9,822 bases of DNA from DATAEU01 sp046724395 (lineage in GTDB: Bacteria > Actinomycetota > UBA4738 > HRBIN12), in assembly GCA_046724395.1 (NCBI GenBank), contig JBKOWM010000173.1, positions 1-9,822 on the forward strand. Reading direction: 5' to 3'. This document shows positions 1 to 6,884 of the stretch, one piece after another. The translations under genes were made by a program, and so were the position numbers. Every line of letters begins with the position of its first letter. Positions within the stretch are counted from its first letter, which is position 1. Below the pieces are notes generated by a model that saw only the letters and a list, made by a program, of their open reading frames with translations, was not told where the DNA came from and made no database searches.

Positions 1-3
1 GTA

Positions 4-80
4 CGCGCTCGCTCACCCCGAGTCCCTTTCCAAGGAACTATCGCTGCGTTCGCGCTCGCTCCTTGAGCCCCCCGAGTCCC
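4..80. repeat. Imperfect direct repeat, two copies
   Basis: Two 11-bp blocks each occur twice in the same order. The block CGCGCTCGCTC is at 4-14 and 51-61, and CCCCGAGTCCC is at 16-26 and 70-80. The blocks are separated by 1 bp in the left copy and 8 bp in the right copy. The 24 bp between the copies contain TTCC-AA-GGAA. The repeat may continue past the left edge of the window. It lies inside the 3' end of the acetyltransferase gene and encodes that protein's last ~20 residues. It could be part of a dispersed intergenic repeat family, but that cannot be judged from one window. Confidence 0.6.
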
Positions 81-615
81 CCAGCCACAGCCCCATCAGC
101 ATCTCGTCCTCGTAACCGTAGGACTTCTTCGAGTGCCGGACGAGGGTACCTTCTCGGACGAACCCGAACCGGCGGTACAGGCCCATCGCGGCATCGTTGC
201 CGGGGTACACCGTCAATTCCAGCTTCTCGACGCCGACGACGCGCGCCCAGCGCACCGCCTCACCGAGCAGCGCACTGCCGATGCCCCGGCCGCGCCACCC
301 GTTTGAGACGAACATCCCGAGCGTCGCGACGTGCCGCGTCACGGGATGGTCCTCGCGAGTGATCCCCACGCTGCCGACGACTCGGTCTCCCGCAACCGCG
401 ACGAGGTGAGCCTCGCGCACGGTCCACGAGTGGCGGAGGCGGCGACGGTAATGGCCCGCGCGACCCGTCACGTGTTCGGTGCGGATGAACCCACCCTCGG
501 CCGCCACGGCTCGATAGAGCTCGAGGAAGGATGCGGCGTCCCGCGACGTGGCCGGGCGGACGACCGTCCCCGCGACGGCGAGCGTCCGCTCGCCGTCGGC
601 GAGCCGGTCAAGCAT
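13..615 (-). CDS. GNAT-family N-acetyltransferase
   Basis: This is a predicted 200-aa acetyl-CoA-dependent N-acetyltransferase of the GNAT fold. Its acceptor substrate is unknown. Residues 18-178 cover the domain. Motif A is at about 96-117, with the acetyl-CoA pyrophosphate-binding turn RGRGIG at 108-113. A motif-B-like segment with NDAAMGLYRRFGF follows at 140-152, where the conserved Asn and Tyr are present. The ATG start is supported by GGAG 7 nt upstream (623-626) and by an 8-bp overlap with the end of argS (608-615), which implies translational coupling and co-transcription. The last ~20 residues (about 181-200) are a low-complexity Ser/Arg/Glu/Asp tail encoded by a direct repeat, and they lie outside the GNAT fold. 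A ribosomal-protein or amino-acid acetylase would fit the family, but nothing in the sequence decides this. Confidence 0.85.
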   Translation of the reverse strand: MLDRLADGERTLAVAGTVVRPATSRDAASFLELYRAVAAEGGFIRTEHVTGRAGHYRRRLRHSWTVREAHLVAVAGDRVVGSVGITREDHPVTRHVATLGMFVSNGWRGRGIGSALLGEAVRWARVVGVEKLELTVYPGNDAAMGLYRRFGFVREGTLVRHSKKSYGYEDEMLMGLWLGDSGGSRSERERSDSSLERDSG

Positions 616-2278
616 CCACGCGCTCCATCGACTCCGGCGCCGAGACGCCCAGGAGCCCGAGGACGTTCGCGATCGCCTGCTTCGTCCCGAGACTGAGCCA
701 CAGACGCGCCCGCGTCAGCGCGTCGTCGTCGGTCAGCACCCGGGCCTCGGTGTAGAAGCGATGGAACTGCGCTGCGAGGTCCTGAGCGAAATGCGTCAGC
801 CGGTGTGGAGCGCGGAGCTCGGCTGCCTCTATCACCTGCTTCGGAACCTCCGCGATCCTCCGCAGCAGGTCGAGCTCGGGCTCCGATGACAGGAGCGAGA
901 GATCCGCGTCCTCGATCGCGCCGGGATCGACGCCGCGCTCGGCCGCGTTTCGCAGGATGCTCGCAATCCGCGCGTGCCCGTACTGCACGTAGTACACGGG
1001 GTTCTCCATCGACCGGCGCTTCATGTCCTCGATGTCGATGTCGATCGCGACGTCGCTCGAGCGAAGGAGGAGCGTGAAGCGAAGCGCATCCGCGCCGACC
1101 TCGTCGAGCAGCTCGTCAAGTGTGACGAACGTTCCCTCCCGCTTGCTCATCCCCGTCCGGCCGCCGCGCAGCAGCGCGACCCACTGATACAGCACCATCT
1201 CGACGGCTTCGGGATCGAAGCCGAGCGCCTGCGCCGCGCCTTTGACTCGGACGACGTCGCCGTGGTGATCCGCTCCCCACACGTAGATCACGTCGTCGAA
1301 CCCACGCGAGAACTTGTCGATGATGTAGGCGACATCGGCCGCGAAGTAGGTCGGTGCGCCGGTGCCTCGGATCAGGACGCGATCCTTGTCGTCTCCGAAC
1401 GCGGTCGAGCGGAAGAACACGGCACCGTCCGCGTCGTACGCAGAGCCCGCCTCGCGCAGGCGGCGCACCGCCTCGTCGATCTGGCCGCGTTCGTGCAGCG
1501 CGCGCTCGCTGAAAAATGTGTCGAAGCGAACGCCGAATCTCGCGAGCGAGCGCTCGATCATCACGAGCACGCGTCTCGTGCCCTCGCGGAGCAGCGTCAT
1601 CCGTCGCTCGTCTTCGGGCAAGTACAGCAACGCGTCGCCGTGCTCGGCCCGGATGTCTTTCGCGACGTCGACGAGGTATTCGCCGGGATAGCCGTCGTCG
1701 GGAATGGCGGCCTGCCGGCCGAAGAGCTGGAGATATCGCGCCTCGACCGATTCCCCGAACAGCTCCATCTGCCGACCGGCGTCGTTGTAGTAGTACTCCC
1801 GCTCGACGCGCCATCCGGTCGCCTCGAGCACGCTCGCGATCGCATCGCCGATCGCGGCGTTGCGGGCGTGCCCGATATGCAGCGGCCCCGTCGGATTCGC
1901 GGAGACGAACTCGACCTGGACGGACCGGCCGGTCGGCTCGGATCGCCCGTACTCCGGTCCGAGCGCGACGATCGAGCGAAGAGCGTCGTACAGCCAATCG
2001 TTCGTGACGTCGAAGTTGATGAAGCCAGGCCCCGCGACGCCTACGCCCCGAACGACGGGATCGGAGGGGAGATGCTTCAGGATGAGGTCCGCGACGTCCC
2101 TGGGCCTTCGGCCGACACGCGGGGCGAGCGCCAGCGCGACGTTCGTGGAGAAGTCGCCGTGCTCCCTCTGTCTCGGGACGAAGACGTCGACGGGCGGCGG
2201 GTCGCCCTGCAAACCGAGCTCCGGGGCCGCGGAGGCGACGGCCTCGTGGATCAGCGCGGAAAGCCGTTCCTCGATCAT
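608..2278 (-). CDS. argS: Arginyl-tRNA synthetase
   Basis: This 556-aa class I aminoacyl-tRNA synthetase charges tRNA-Arg with arginine using ATP in the cytoplasm. The N-terminal ArgS-specific domain carries GDFSTNVALALA (41-52) and VAGPGFINFDV (81-91). The Rossmann catalytic core has the HIGH motif at 134-137 within SANPTGPLHIGHARN, then YYNDAGRQ (163-170). The KMSKS loop appears as GMSKRE (376-381). The all-helical anticodon-binding domain starts near ENPVYYVQYGHARI (425-438) and ends in the usual LGLLGVSAPESM. Length is typical and no conserved element is missing. There is no good Shine-Dalgarno before the ATG. A 29-codon ORF ends 15 bp upstream on the same strand, and a tRNA-Arg gene lies divergently upstream. 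The 3' end overlaps the acetyltransferase start by 8 bp. Confidence 0.97.
   Translation of the reverse strand: MIEERLSALIHEAVASAAPELGLQGDPPPVDVFVPRQREHGDFSTNVALALAPRVGRRPRDVADLILKHLPSDPVVRGVGVAGPGFINFDVTNDWLYDALRSIVALGPEYGRSEPTGRSVQVEFVSANPTGPLHIGHARNAAIGDAIASVLEATGWRVEREYYYNDAGRQMELFGESVEARYLQLFGRQAAIPDDGYPGEYLVDVAKDIRAEHGDALLYLPEDERRMTLLREGTRRVLVMIERSLARFGVRFDTFFSERALHERGQIDEAVRRLREAGSAYDADGAVFFRSTAFGDDKDRVLIRGTGAPTYFAADVAYIIDKFSRGFDDVIYVWGADHHGDVVRVKGAAQALGFDPEAVEMVLYQWVALLRGGRTGMSKREGTFVTLDELLDEVGADALRFTLLLRSSDVAIDIDIEDMKRRSMENPVYYVQYGHARIASILRNAAERGVDPGAIEDADLSLLSSEPELDLLRRIAEVPKQVIEAAELRAPHRLTHFAQDLAAQFHRFYTEARVLTDDDALTRARLWLSLGTKQAIANVLGLLGVSAPESMERVDA
616..626 (-). promoter_or_regulatory. 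Ribosome binding site of the acetyltransferase gene
   Basis: GGAG (complement of 623-626) lies 7 nt before the ATG at 615, inside the last codons of argS. It supports this start and translation coupled to argS. Confidence 0.55.
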
Positions 2279-2293
2279 CTCGCGCGGAGACCG

Positions 2294-2383
2294 TTAGGCC
2301 TGCGGGGTGTGCTCGGGCAGCGAGCGCCGGACGATCTCGACGAAGTGTGTCGGGTCGAACGGCTTCGTCACGTACTCGTCCAC
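2294..2383 (-). pseudogene. Remnant of a response-regulator receiver domain, or a leader ORF
   Basis: A GTG-started 29-codon ORF encodes a peptide that begins VDEYVTKPFDP and ends in EIVRRSLPEHTPQA. This closely matches the last quarter of a CheY-like receiver domain: the beta-5 segment with the invariant Lys-Pro (YVTKPF), then helix alpha-5 with a ...EIVRRSL pattern. The phosphoacceptor Asp and everything before beta-5 are absent. Upstream codons in the same frame stay open for about 25 more residues to a TAG but do not read as a convincing receiver, and a divergent tRNA gene leaves room for at most ~60 codons. A TAGGCT box sits 7 nt before the GTG. argS begins 15 bp after the TAA. The best reading is a deletion remnant that may still be transcribed, and possibly translated, as a short leader ORF for argS. 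Confidence 0.6.
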
Positions 2384-2390
2384 GGGCCAG

Positions 2391-2396
2391 AGCCTA
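2391..2396 (-). promoter_or_regulatory. Candidate -10 box for the argS transcription unit
   Basis: TAGGCT on the minus strand is followed by 7 nt and then the GTG of the 29-codon ORF. No convincing -35 hexamer is visible. The spacing would put the transcription start at or next to the GTG, giving a leaderless message that continues into argS and the acetyltransferase gene. Confidence 0.4.
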
Positions 2397-2471
2397 GCCG
2401 CGCCGCGGGTCCTCGTCCGGCTCCGGTACCGATAGAGGATCACGAACACCGGCGGCGGATGGGGCCGTTGC

Positions 2472-2477
2472 TAGACT
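2472..2477 (+). promoter_or_regulatory. Candidate -10 box of tRNA-Arg
   Basis: TAGACT lies 10 nt upstream of the first base of mature tRNA-Arg (2488). Initiation 6-7 nt downstream would leave a 5' leader of about 4 nt for RNase P to remove. No clear -35 element is seen. It probably also drives pdxH. Confidence 0.45.
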
Positions 2478-2487
2478 CGCGTGTCAC

Positions 2488-2559
<72 letters not shown>

Positions 2560-2563
2560 CCTC

Positions 2564-3193
2564 TTGGCGCAGCCCCCCGCGCAGTCCGACGAGCCGCTGA
2601 CCGAGCGCGACCTGCTCGCCGATCCGATCGAGCAGCTGGCCCGGTGGGTGGACGACGCGCGGCGAGCGGGCGTCGTCCTCCCGGAGGCCATGGCACTCGC
2701 GACGGCCGATGCTCGTGGGCGGCCGAGCGTGCGCCACGTGCTGATGCGCGGCATCGACGAGCGCGGCATCGTCTTCTTCACGAATTACGAGAGTCGCAAG
2801 GGCGAGGAGCTCGACGCGAATCCCCACGCGGCGGCCGTGTTCCTCTGGCGCGAGCTCGACCGGCAGGCGTCGGCTCGAGGGGCCGTCGCGCGGACGACCC
2901 GGGGCGAGTCGGAGGCCTACTTCCGCACCCGTCCTCGCGAGGCGCGCATCGGCGCATGGGCGTCGTTGCAGAGCCGCCGCGTCACGTCTCGGGAGGAGCT
3001 CGAGGACCGGTACCGCGACATGGAGACCCGCTTTCCGCGGGACGACGTTCCCCTCCCGCCGGCCTGGGGCGGATTCCGCATCGTCCCCGACGCGTTCGAG
3101 TTCTGGAAGGGCCGGCTGCACCGGCTTCACGACCGGTTCCGGTACACGCTCCAGCCGTCCGGCGAGTGGTCGATCGAGCGGTTGTACCCGTAA
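2564..3193 (+). CDS. pdxH: Pyridoxamine 5'-phosphate oxidase
   Basis: This FMN-dependent oxidase converts pyridoxine or pyridoxamine 5'-phosphate to pyridoxal 5'-phosphate, the last step of the salvage route (and of the DXP-dependent route) to vitamin B6 cofactor. From the TTG at 2564 the protein has 209 residues, the usual family length. Visible motifs are RHVLMRG (57-63, FMN binding), TNYESRKG (73-80), Gln101, YFRTRPREARIGAWAS (119-134) and the C-terminal dimerisation region WGGF...FEFWKG..HRLHDRF (168-192). The last contains the Arg-Leu-His substrate site (187-189). The reading frame is open into the tRNA gene (an in-frame GTG is at 2531), but a start inside a folded tRNA is implausible. 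TTG 2564 gives MAQPPAQSDEPLTERDLL, which fits the family N-terminus. Relative to E. coli PdxH as I recall it, two phosphate-contact positions differ (Lys72 to Arg62, Ser137 to Ala127). Confidence 0.92.
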   Translation: MAQPPAQSDEPLTERDLLADPIEQLARWVDDARRAGVVLPEAMALATADARGRPSVRHVLMRGIDERGIVFFTNYESRKGEELDANPHAAAVFLWRELDRQASARGAVARTTRGESEAYFRTRPREARIGAWASLQSRRVTSREELEDRYRDMETRFPRDDVPLPPAWGGFRIVPDAFEFWKGRLHRLHDRFRYTLQPSGEWSIERLYP

Positions 3194-3220
3194 TCGTCGC
3201 ACCCGAGCCGACGGGTCGGG

Positions 3221-3226
3221 TATCGT
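3221..3226 (+). promoter_or_regulatory. Candidate -10 box of the M20 peptidase gene
   Basis: TATCGT is followed by 8 nt and then the ATG at 3235, with no Shine-Dalgarno sequence between them. No -35 hexamer is obvious. It suggests a leaderless transcript for the peptidase and bpa pair, independent of pdxH, whose stop lies 41 bp before the ATG. Confidence 0.45.
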
Positions 3227-3234
3227 CCGGCGCC

Positions 3235-4605
3235 ATGAACATCCACGATCTCCGCTCGGCCGTAGCCCGCGACATGCAACGGACCGAGCACGAGCTCGAA
3301 CGGCTCGTGAGAATTCCCTCTATCGCGTTTCCCGGCTTCGACGCCGCGCCCGTTCACGATTCCGCCGTCGCGACGGCCGAGATCCTCGAGGCGGCTGGAG
3401 TGAACGGTGTCCGACTGATGGAGCTCCCCGACGGCGTGGACCATCCGGCCGTGTACGGGGAGATCGCCGGGCCGGAGGGCGCGCCGACGATCTTGCTGTA
3501 TGCCCACCACGACGTGCAGCCCGAGGGCCCGCTCGAGGAGTGGGACTCGCCGCCGTTCGAGCCGGTCGTCCGCGACGGGCGGATGTTCGGACGCGGAACG
3601 TCCGACGACAAGTGCGGCATCGTTCTGCACGCCGCTGCGATCCGGGCATGGAGCGCCCATCCGCCGATCGGCGTCAAGATCCTCGTCGAGGGCGAGGAGG
3701 AGGCGGGCACGGATCACCTCCCCTTCCTGATCCAGGAGAACGCGGAGCTCATCCGGTCCGACGTGGCCATCATCGCGGACAGCGGTAACTGGCGCCGCGG
3801 CATGCCGACGCTGACCACGACGCTTCGTGGCGTCGTCGACTGCCGCGTCGAGGTGCGCGTGCTCGAGAAGGCCGTCCACAGCGGTTCGTACGGAGGTCCG
3901 ATTCCGGACGCGTTGACCTCGCTCAGCCGGCTGCTGGCGACATTGCACGACGACCGGGGGGACGTCGCGATTGGCGGGCTGACCGCCGGCGCTTGGAATG
4001 GGGTCGAGTACGACGAGAACGCCTTGCGCGAGGAGGCCGGCGTGCTTGACGGCGTCGAGTGGATCGGCACGGGATCCCTCGCCGAGCGCTTGTGGACGAG
4101 GCCGGCCGCATCGGTGCTGGGGATCGATGCGCCTCGCGTGCGCGAGGCGTCGAACCAGCTCGTCCCCGTCGCCACCGCCAAGGTCAGCCTTCGCATCCCC
4201 CCGGGACAGCCGGCGGACGGGGCGATGGAGGCGCTCGTGTCGCATCTCGAGACGCACGCGCCGTGGGGAGTTCGCGTCCGGGTCGAGCGGGGCACCGGTG
4301 CTGAGCCGTTCGCGGTCGAAGCCGACGGGCCGGCGTTCGTGGCGGCACGAGACGCCCTGGCCGAGGCGTGGGGACGCGAAACCGTCGACATGGGGTCGGG
4401 CGGGTCGATCCCGCTCGTTCCGATGCTCGCAAGCACGTTCCCGGGAATCGCCGTCCTCATGCTCGGCCCAGCCGACGAGCTCGCCGCCGCGCACTCTGTG
4501 AACGAGAGCGTCGCGCTCGACGAGCTCGAGCGTTGCGCGGTCGCCGAGGCGTCGCTGTTCGATCGACTGGCGAAACCGGCACGAGTGGGTAGGTTGTCGG
4601 GGTGA
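3235..4605 (+). CDS. M20-family metallodipeptidase
   Basis: This 456-aa protein is a dinuclear-zinc exopeptidase of the M20 family, most like the dipeptidase/CNDP branch, and is predicted to be cytosolic. No signal peptide is seen. Metal and catalytic residues are all present. YAHHDVQP carries His91 and Asp93. GRGTSDDKCG carries the bridging Asp124. VEGEEEAGT carries the general base Glu155 and ligand Glu156. IADSG carries Asp182, and AAHSVNES carries His420. The lid/dimerisation domain lies between about 195 and 315 and begins with VHSGSYGGP (His215), and SGGSIP is at 388-393. The frame runs open upstream through pdxH. The ATG at 3235 is chosen because it gives a normal M20 N-terminus and follows the pdxH stop. 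Its TGA overlaps the GTG of bpa (GTGA, 4602-4605), so the two are probably co-translated. The substrate is not defined by sequence, but a dipeptidase acting on proteolysis products fits the neighbour. Confidence 0.9.
   Translation: MNIHDLRSAVARDMQRTEHELERLVRIPSIAFPGFDAAPVHDSAVATAEILEAAGVNGVRLMELPDGVDHPAVYGEIAGPEGAPTILLYAHHDVQPEGPLEEWDSPPFEPVVRDGRMFGRGTSDDKCGIVLHAAAIRAWSAHPPIGVKILVEGEEEAGTDHLPFLIQENAELIRSDVAIIADSGNWRRGMPTLTTTLRGVVDCRVEVRVLEKAVHSGSYGGPIPDALTSLSRLLATLHDDRGDVAIGGLTAGAWNGVEYDENALREEAGVLDGVEWIGTGSLAERLWTRPAASVLGIDAPRVREASNQLVPVATAKVSLRIPPGQPADGAMEALVSHLETHAPWGVRVRVERGTGAEPFAVEADGPAFVAARDALAEAWGRETVDMGSGGSIPLVPMLASTFPGIAVLMLGPADELAAAHSVNESVALDELERCAVAEASLFDRLAKPARVGRLSG
4590..4595 (+). 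promoter_or_regulatory. Candidate internal -10 box before bpa
   Basis: TAGGTT is followed by 6 nt and the GTG start of bpa, inside the last codons of the peptidase gene, with no Shine-Dalgarno. It aligns with the box before the peptidase gene (GGGTAtcgT versus GGGTAggtT). It could give bpa a second, leaderless transcript, but coding constraint on the peptidase C-terminus makes this uncertain. Confidence 0.3.
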
Positions 4606-5111
4606 ACGGGACCCCTCAGGACCCAGCCGTTGCCGCTTCGCAGCGGGACGCCGGCAGCGTGATCGAACCGACGCAGCCCGATCAGGGCGGCCAGTCCCAG
4701 GAGGCGATCACCCAGCCCGCCAAGCTGCTTCGCATCGCGAGCATGGTGCGCGAGCTCCTCGAAGAGACCCGGCAGGCTTCCATCGACGAGCCCGGCCGCG
4801 TCCGGCTCCGCGAGATCTACGAGCGCAGCGTGGGCGAACTCCGCGACGTCCTCTCATCCGACCTGGAGGAGGAGCTCGCGATGCTCGCGCCGCCGCTGGA
4901 AGCCGTCCCGACCGAGGCCGAGATCCGCGTCGCACAGGCGCAGCTCGTCGGCTGGCTCGAGGGGCTGTTCCAGGGGATCCAGGCCGCGCTGTTCGCGCAG
5001 CAGGCGGCGGCGCGCGCGCAGTTCGAGGAGCTCCGCCGGCGGGGCCTTCCGGGGGGACAGCCGATGCAGCCGGCGCCGGCGCCCCAATCGAATCCGGGTC
5101 AGTACCTCTAG
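4602..5111 (+). CDS. bpa: Bacterial proteasome activator (Bpa/PafE, DUF2587)
   Basis: This 169-aa protein is an ATP-independent activator of the 20S proteasome. In mycobacteria Bpa forms a dodecameric ring that opens the proteasome gate and feeds unfolded or specific proteins, such as HspR, for degradation. The N-terminal ~38 residues are polar and probably disordered. The helical core runs from about 39 to 147 and contains PAKLLRIASMVRELLEE (39-55), RLREIYERSVGELRDVL (68-84) and the strongly conserved stretch AQAQLVGWLEGLFQGIQAAL (111-130), followed by FAQQAAARAQ. A Pro/Gln-rich linker leads to the exact C-terminal GQYL (166-169), the proteasome-docking motif of this family. It starts with GTG overlapping the peptidase stop by 4 bp. 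Its stop is 3 bp from that of the convergent potC. Presence of Bpa implies a 20S proteasome elsewhere in the genome. Confidence 0.95.
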   Translation: MNGTPQDPAVAASQRDAGSVIEPTQPDQGGQSQEAITQPAKLLRIASMVRELLEETRQASIDEPGRVRLREIYERSVGELRDVLSSDLEEELAMLAPPLEAVPTEAEIRVAQAQLVGWLEGLFQGIQAALFAQQAAARAQFEELRRRGLPGGQPMQPAPAPQSNPGQYL

Positions 5112-5114
5112 CCG

Positions 5115-5954
5115 CTACGGCGCGGCTGCAGCACCGCCGGCCACCGGCGCCGCGACGCTCTCCGTTCCCCCCTGCGTCAGCCGCTGCGCCAGATAGACCG
5201 GCACGATCGAGGCGACCATCAGCACAAGCGCGACGGCGTTGACGACCGGCTGCTGCCTCGGGAGGCGGATGTTGTTGAAGATCCAGATCGGCAGGGTGAG
5301 CGTCGAGCCGGCCGTGAAGTTCGTCACGACGATCTCGTCGAACGACAGCCCGAACGCCAGCAGGGCGCCGGCCACGAGCGCCGTACGGATCGAGGGGAGC
5401 GTCACGTACCGGAACGTCTGCCACCCGTCCGCGCCGAGATCCATCGACGCCTCCACGAGCGACGTCGGCGTCCGACGCAGCCGCGCGACGACGTTGTTGT
5501 AGACGACCACGATGCAGAACGTCGTATGCCCGATGATGATCGTCCACACTGAGAACGTGAGTCCGAACAGCGCGTGGCCGAAGTCGATCGCCGAGGACAG
5601 CGCGATCGCCGTGACGATGCCGGGAAGCGCGATCGGCAGGACGAGCGCAAACGAGATGGTCTCGCGCCCGAAGAACCGAAACCGATGCACGGCGAATGCG
5701 GCGAGCGATCCGAGGATGAGCGCCGCGATCGTCGCCCCGACCGCGGCCTCGATCGAGCCCGCGAGCGCGGACGGGAGCTCGGGGTCGTGGAGGGCGACCG
5801 AGAACCACTTCGTCGTCCACAGGTCCGGCGGCCACGCCCGGGTGATGCTCTTGTTGAACGCGTAGATGCCGAGGATCACGAGCGGCGCGTACAGAAAGAC
5901 GAGCGCGACGACGGTCCCTACCTTGATCGCCGCCCGCGCGAACCTCGTCTCCAC
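5115..5954 (-). CDS. potC: Polyamine-type ABC transporter permease, PotC-like
   Basis: This 279-aa inner-membrane permease is the second of the two channel subunits of a polyamine-type importer. Six hydrophobic segments are visible, the first at about 13-32. The cytoplasmic EAA loop that contacts the ATPase is RTPTSLVEASMDLGADGWQT (161-180) followed by FRYVTLPSI, a good match to the consensus with its Gly. FGLSFDEIVVTNF (201-213) is a PotC signature. The chosen start is GTG at 5954, 8 nt after the potB stop, with AGGA (5961-5964) 6 nt before it and overlapping that stop. A same-frame open stretch further upstream is a shadow of potB. The C-terminal ~20 residues are Ala/Gly-rich. It is the last gene of the operon and converges on bpa. 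Confidence 0.92.
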   Translation of the reverse strand: METRFARAAIKVGTVVALVFLYAPLVILGIYAFNKSITRAWPPDLWTTKWFSVALHDPELPSALAGSIEAAVGATIAALILGSLAAFAVHRFRFFGRETISFALVLPIALPGIVTAIALSSAIDFGHALFGLTFSVWTIIIGHTTFCIVVVYNNVVARLRRTPTSLVEASMDLGADGWQTFRYVTLPSIRTALVAGALLAFGLSFDEIVVTNFTAGSTLTLPIWIFNNIRLPRQQPVVNAVALVLMVASIVPVYLAQRLTQGGTESVAAPVAGGAAAAP

Positions 5955-5965
5955 GACGTTTCCTA
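5955..5965 (-). promoter_or_regulatory. Ribosome binding site of potC
   Basis: The potB stop and the site overlap as TAGGA, then AACGTC, then the GTG start at 5954. AGGA with 6-nt spacing fixes the potC start. Confidence 0.6.
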
Positions 5966-6871
5966 CAGCGCCTCGAAGGCGCCGAGCCTCCGCGCGAGCG
6001 TCAGGTAGATCGCCATGATGACCATCGGGATGACCGCGAAAGCGGCGGCGAGCGGCAGATTGCTGGCCAGCCCCACGAGGTTGTAGATCGCGTTGCCGAT
6101 GAAAAACGCCTTGCCGACGTACACCGGCGTGATGTAATCGCCGAGCGTCAAGGAGAACGTGAAGATCGAGGCGGCGACGAGCCCGGGCAGGATCAGCGGC
6201 ACGATGACGCGACGGAACGTGACCCACCCGCGGGCGCCGAGATCGCTCGACGCGTCGAGCAGCGATGTCGGCACCCGCTCCATCGCGGCGTAGACGGGCA
6301 GGATTGCGAACGGAAGCCAGAGGTAGCAGAACGTGAGCCACACGGCCCAGTTGCTCGCCGCAAGGCTCTTGTCGATCCCGACGAGTCCGAGCAGGCTCTC
6401 GAGCGGACCACCACCAGCGGTGAGGATCTTCCAGCTGAACATCCGGACGAGGTAGTTCGACCACAGCGGCATGACGACGGCGAGCAGAAGAAGCGCGCGC
6501 GTCCGCGGCCTCGCCAGCCGCGCCGCGTAGTACGAGATCGGGAACGCGAGCGCGAGGTCCGTGACCGTGACCGCGGTGGCCAGCCCGACGGTCCGAAAAA
6601 CGATCGTCCTGGTGGACGAGGCCGTCGCGAGCGTCTGGTAATTCGACAACGACCACACGCGCTCGATCTGCGAGGTGAGGACGTTCAGGCGCCAGAAGGA
6701 CGTCAGAAGCAGCAGCATCAGCGACACGAGGTAGACGCCAACGAGCCACGCCACCGGGGGCGTGAGCATCAGCGCGAGCTTGGCGGCGGGGTGCCGAAAC
6801 AGCGCGGCCGAGATCCGCCGAGACGCGCCGGCCTCGGGTGTGGCCGCGCGCTCGGCGCTTAGGGTCGCCAT
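5963..6871 (-). CDS. potB: Polyamine-type ABC transporter permease, PotB-like
   Basis: This 302-aa inner-membrane permease pairs with PotC to form the translocation channel. After a ~30-residue cytoplasmic N-terminus there are six predicted membrane segments, at roughly 34-58, 92-116, 126-145, 176-203, 233-255 and 276-296. The EAA loop lies at 204-232 (AAMERVPTSLLDASSDLGAR, then WVTFRRVIVPLILPG), with the conserved Gly at 222. LTLGDYITPVYVG (241-253) is typical of PotB. ATG 6871 is the only reasonable start after the potD stop. It lacks a clear Shine-Dalgarno and follows a 49-bp gap holding a strong hairpin, so its translation is probably lower than that of potD. Confidence 0.92.
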   Translation of the reverse strand: MATLSAERAATPEAGASRRISAALFRHPAAKLALMLTPPVAWLVGVYLVSLMLLLLTSFWRLNVLTSQIERVWSLSNYQTLATASSTRTIVFRTVGLATAVTVTDLALAFPISYYAARLARPRTRALLLLAVVMPLWSNYLVRMFSWKILTAGGGPLESLLGLVGIDKSLAASNWAVWLTFCYLWLPFAILPVYAAMERVPTSLLDASSDLGARGWVTFRRVIVPLILPGLVAASIFTFSLTLGDYITPVYVGKAFFIGNAIYNLVGLASNLPLAAAFAVIPMVIMAIYLTLARRLGAFEAL

Positions 6872-6884
6872 GGTCGCCGACGCT

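Noticed and set aside
2644..3234. In-frame upstream extension of the M20 peptidase through pdxH
   Set aside because: It is an open frame without homology, overlapping a conserved gene. The peptidase domain starts right after ATG 3235.
3127..4494. 455-codon open frame on the minus strand opposite the M20 peptidase gene
   Set aside because: The plus-strand peptidase has all metal ligands; the opposite frame shows no family motif and is a shadow.
5111..5124. Small GCCG-CTAC-GGC stem at the bpa/potC junction as a bidirectional terminator
   Set aside because: The stem is only 4 bp with a 3-nt loop and no U-tract on either strand.
5955..6749. Upstream open frame that would extend PotC to 544 residues
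   Set aside because: It is the wrong frame of potB. PotC begins at GTG 5954 with its own ribosome binding site.
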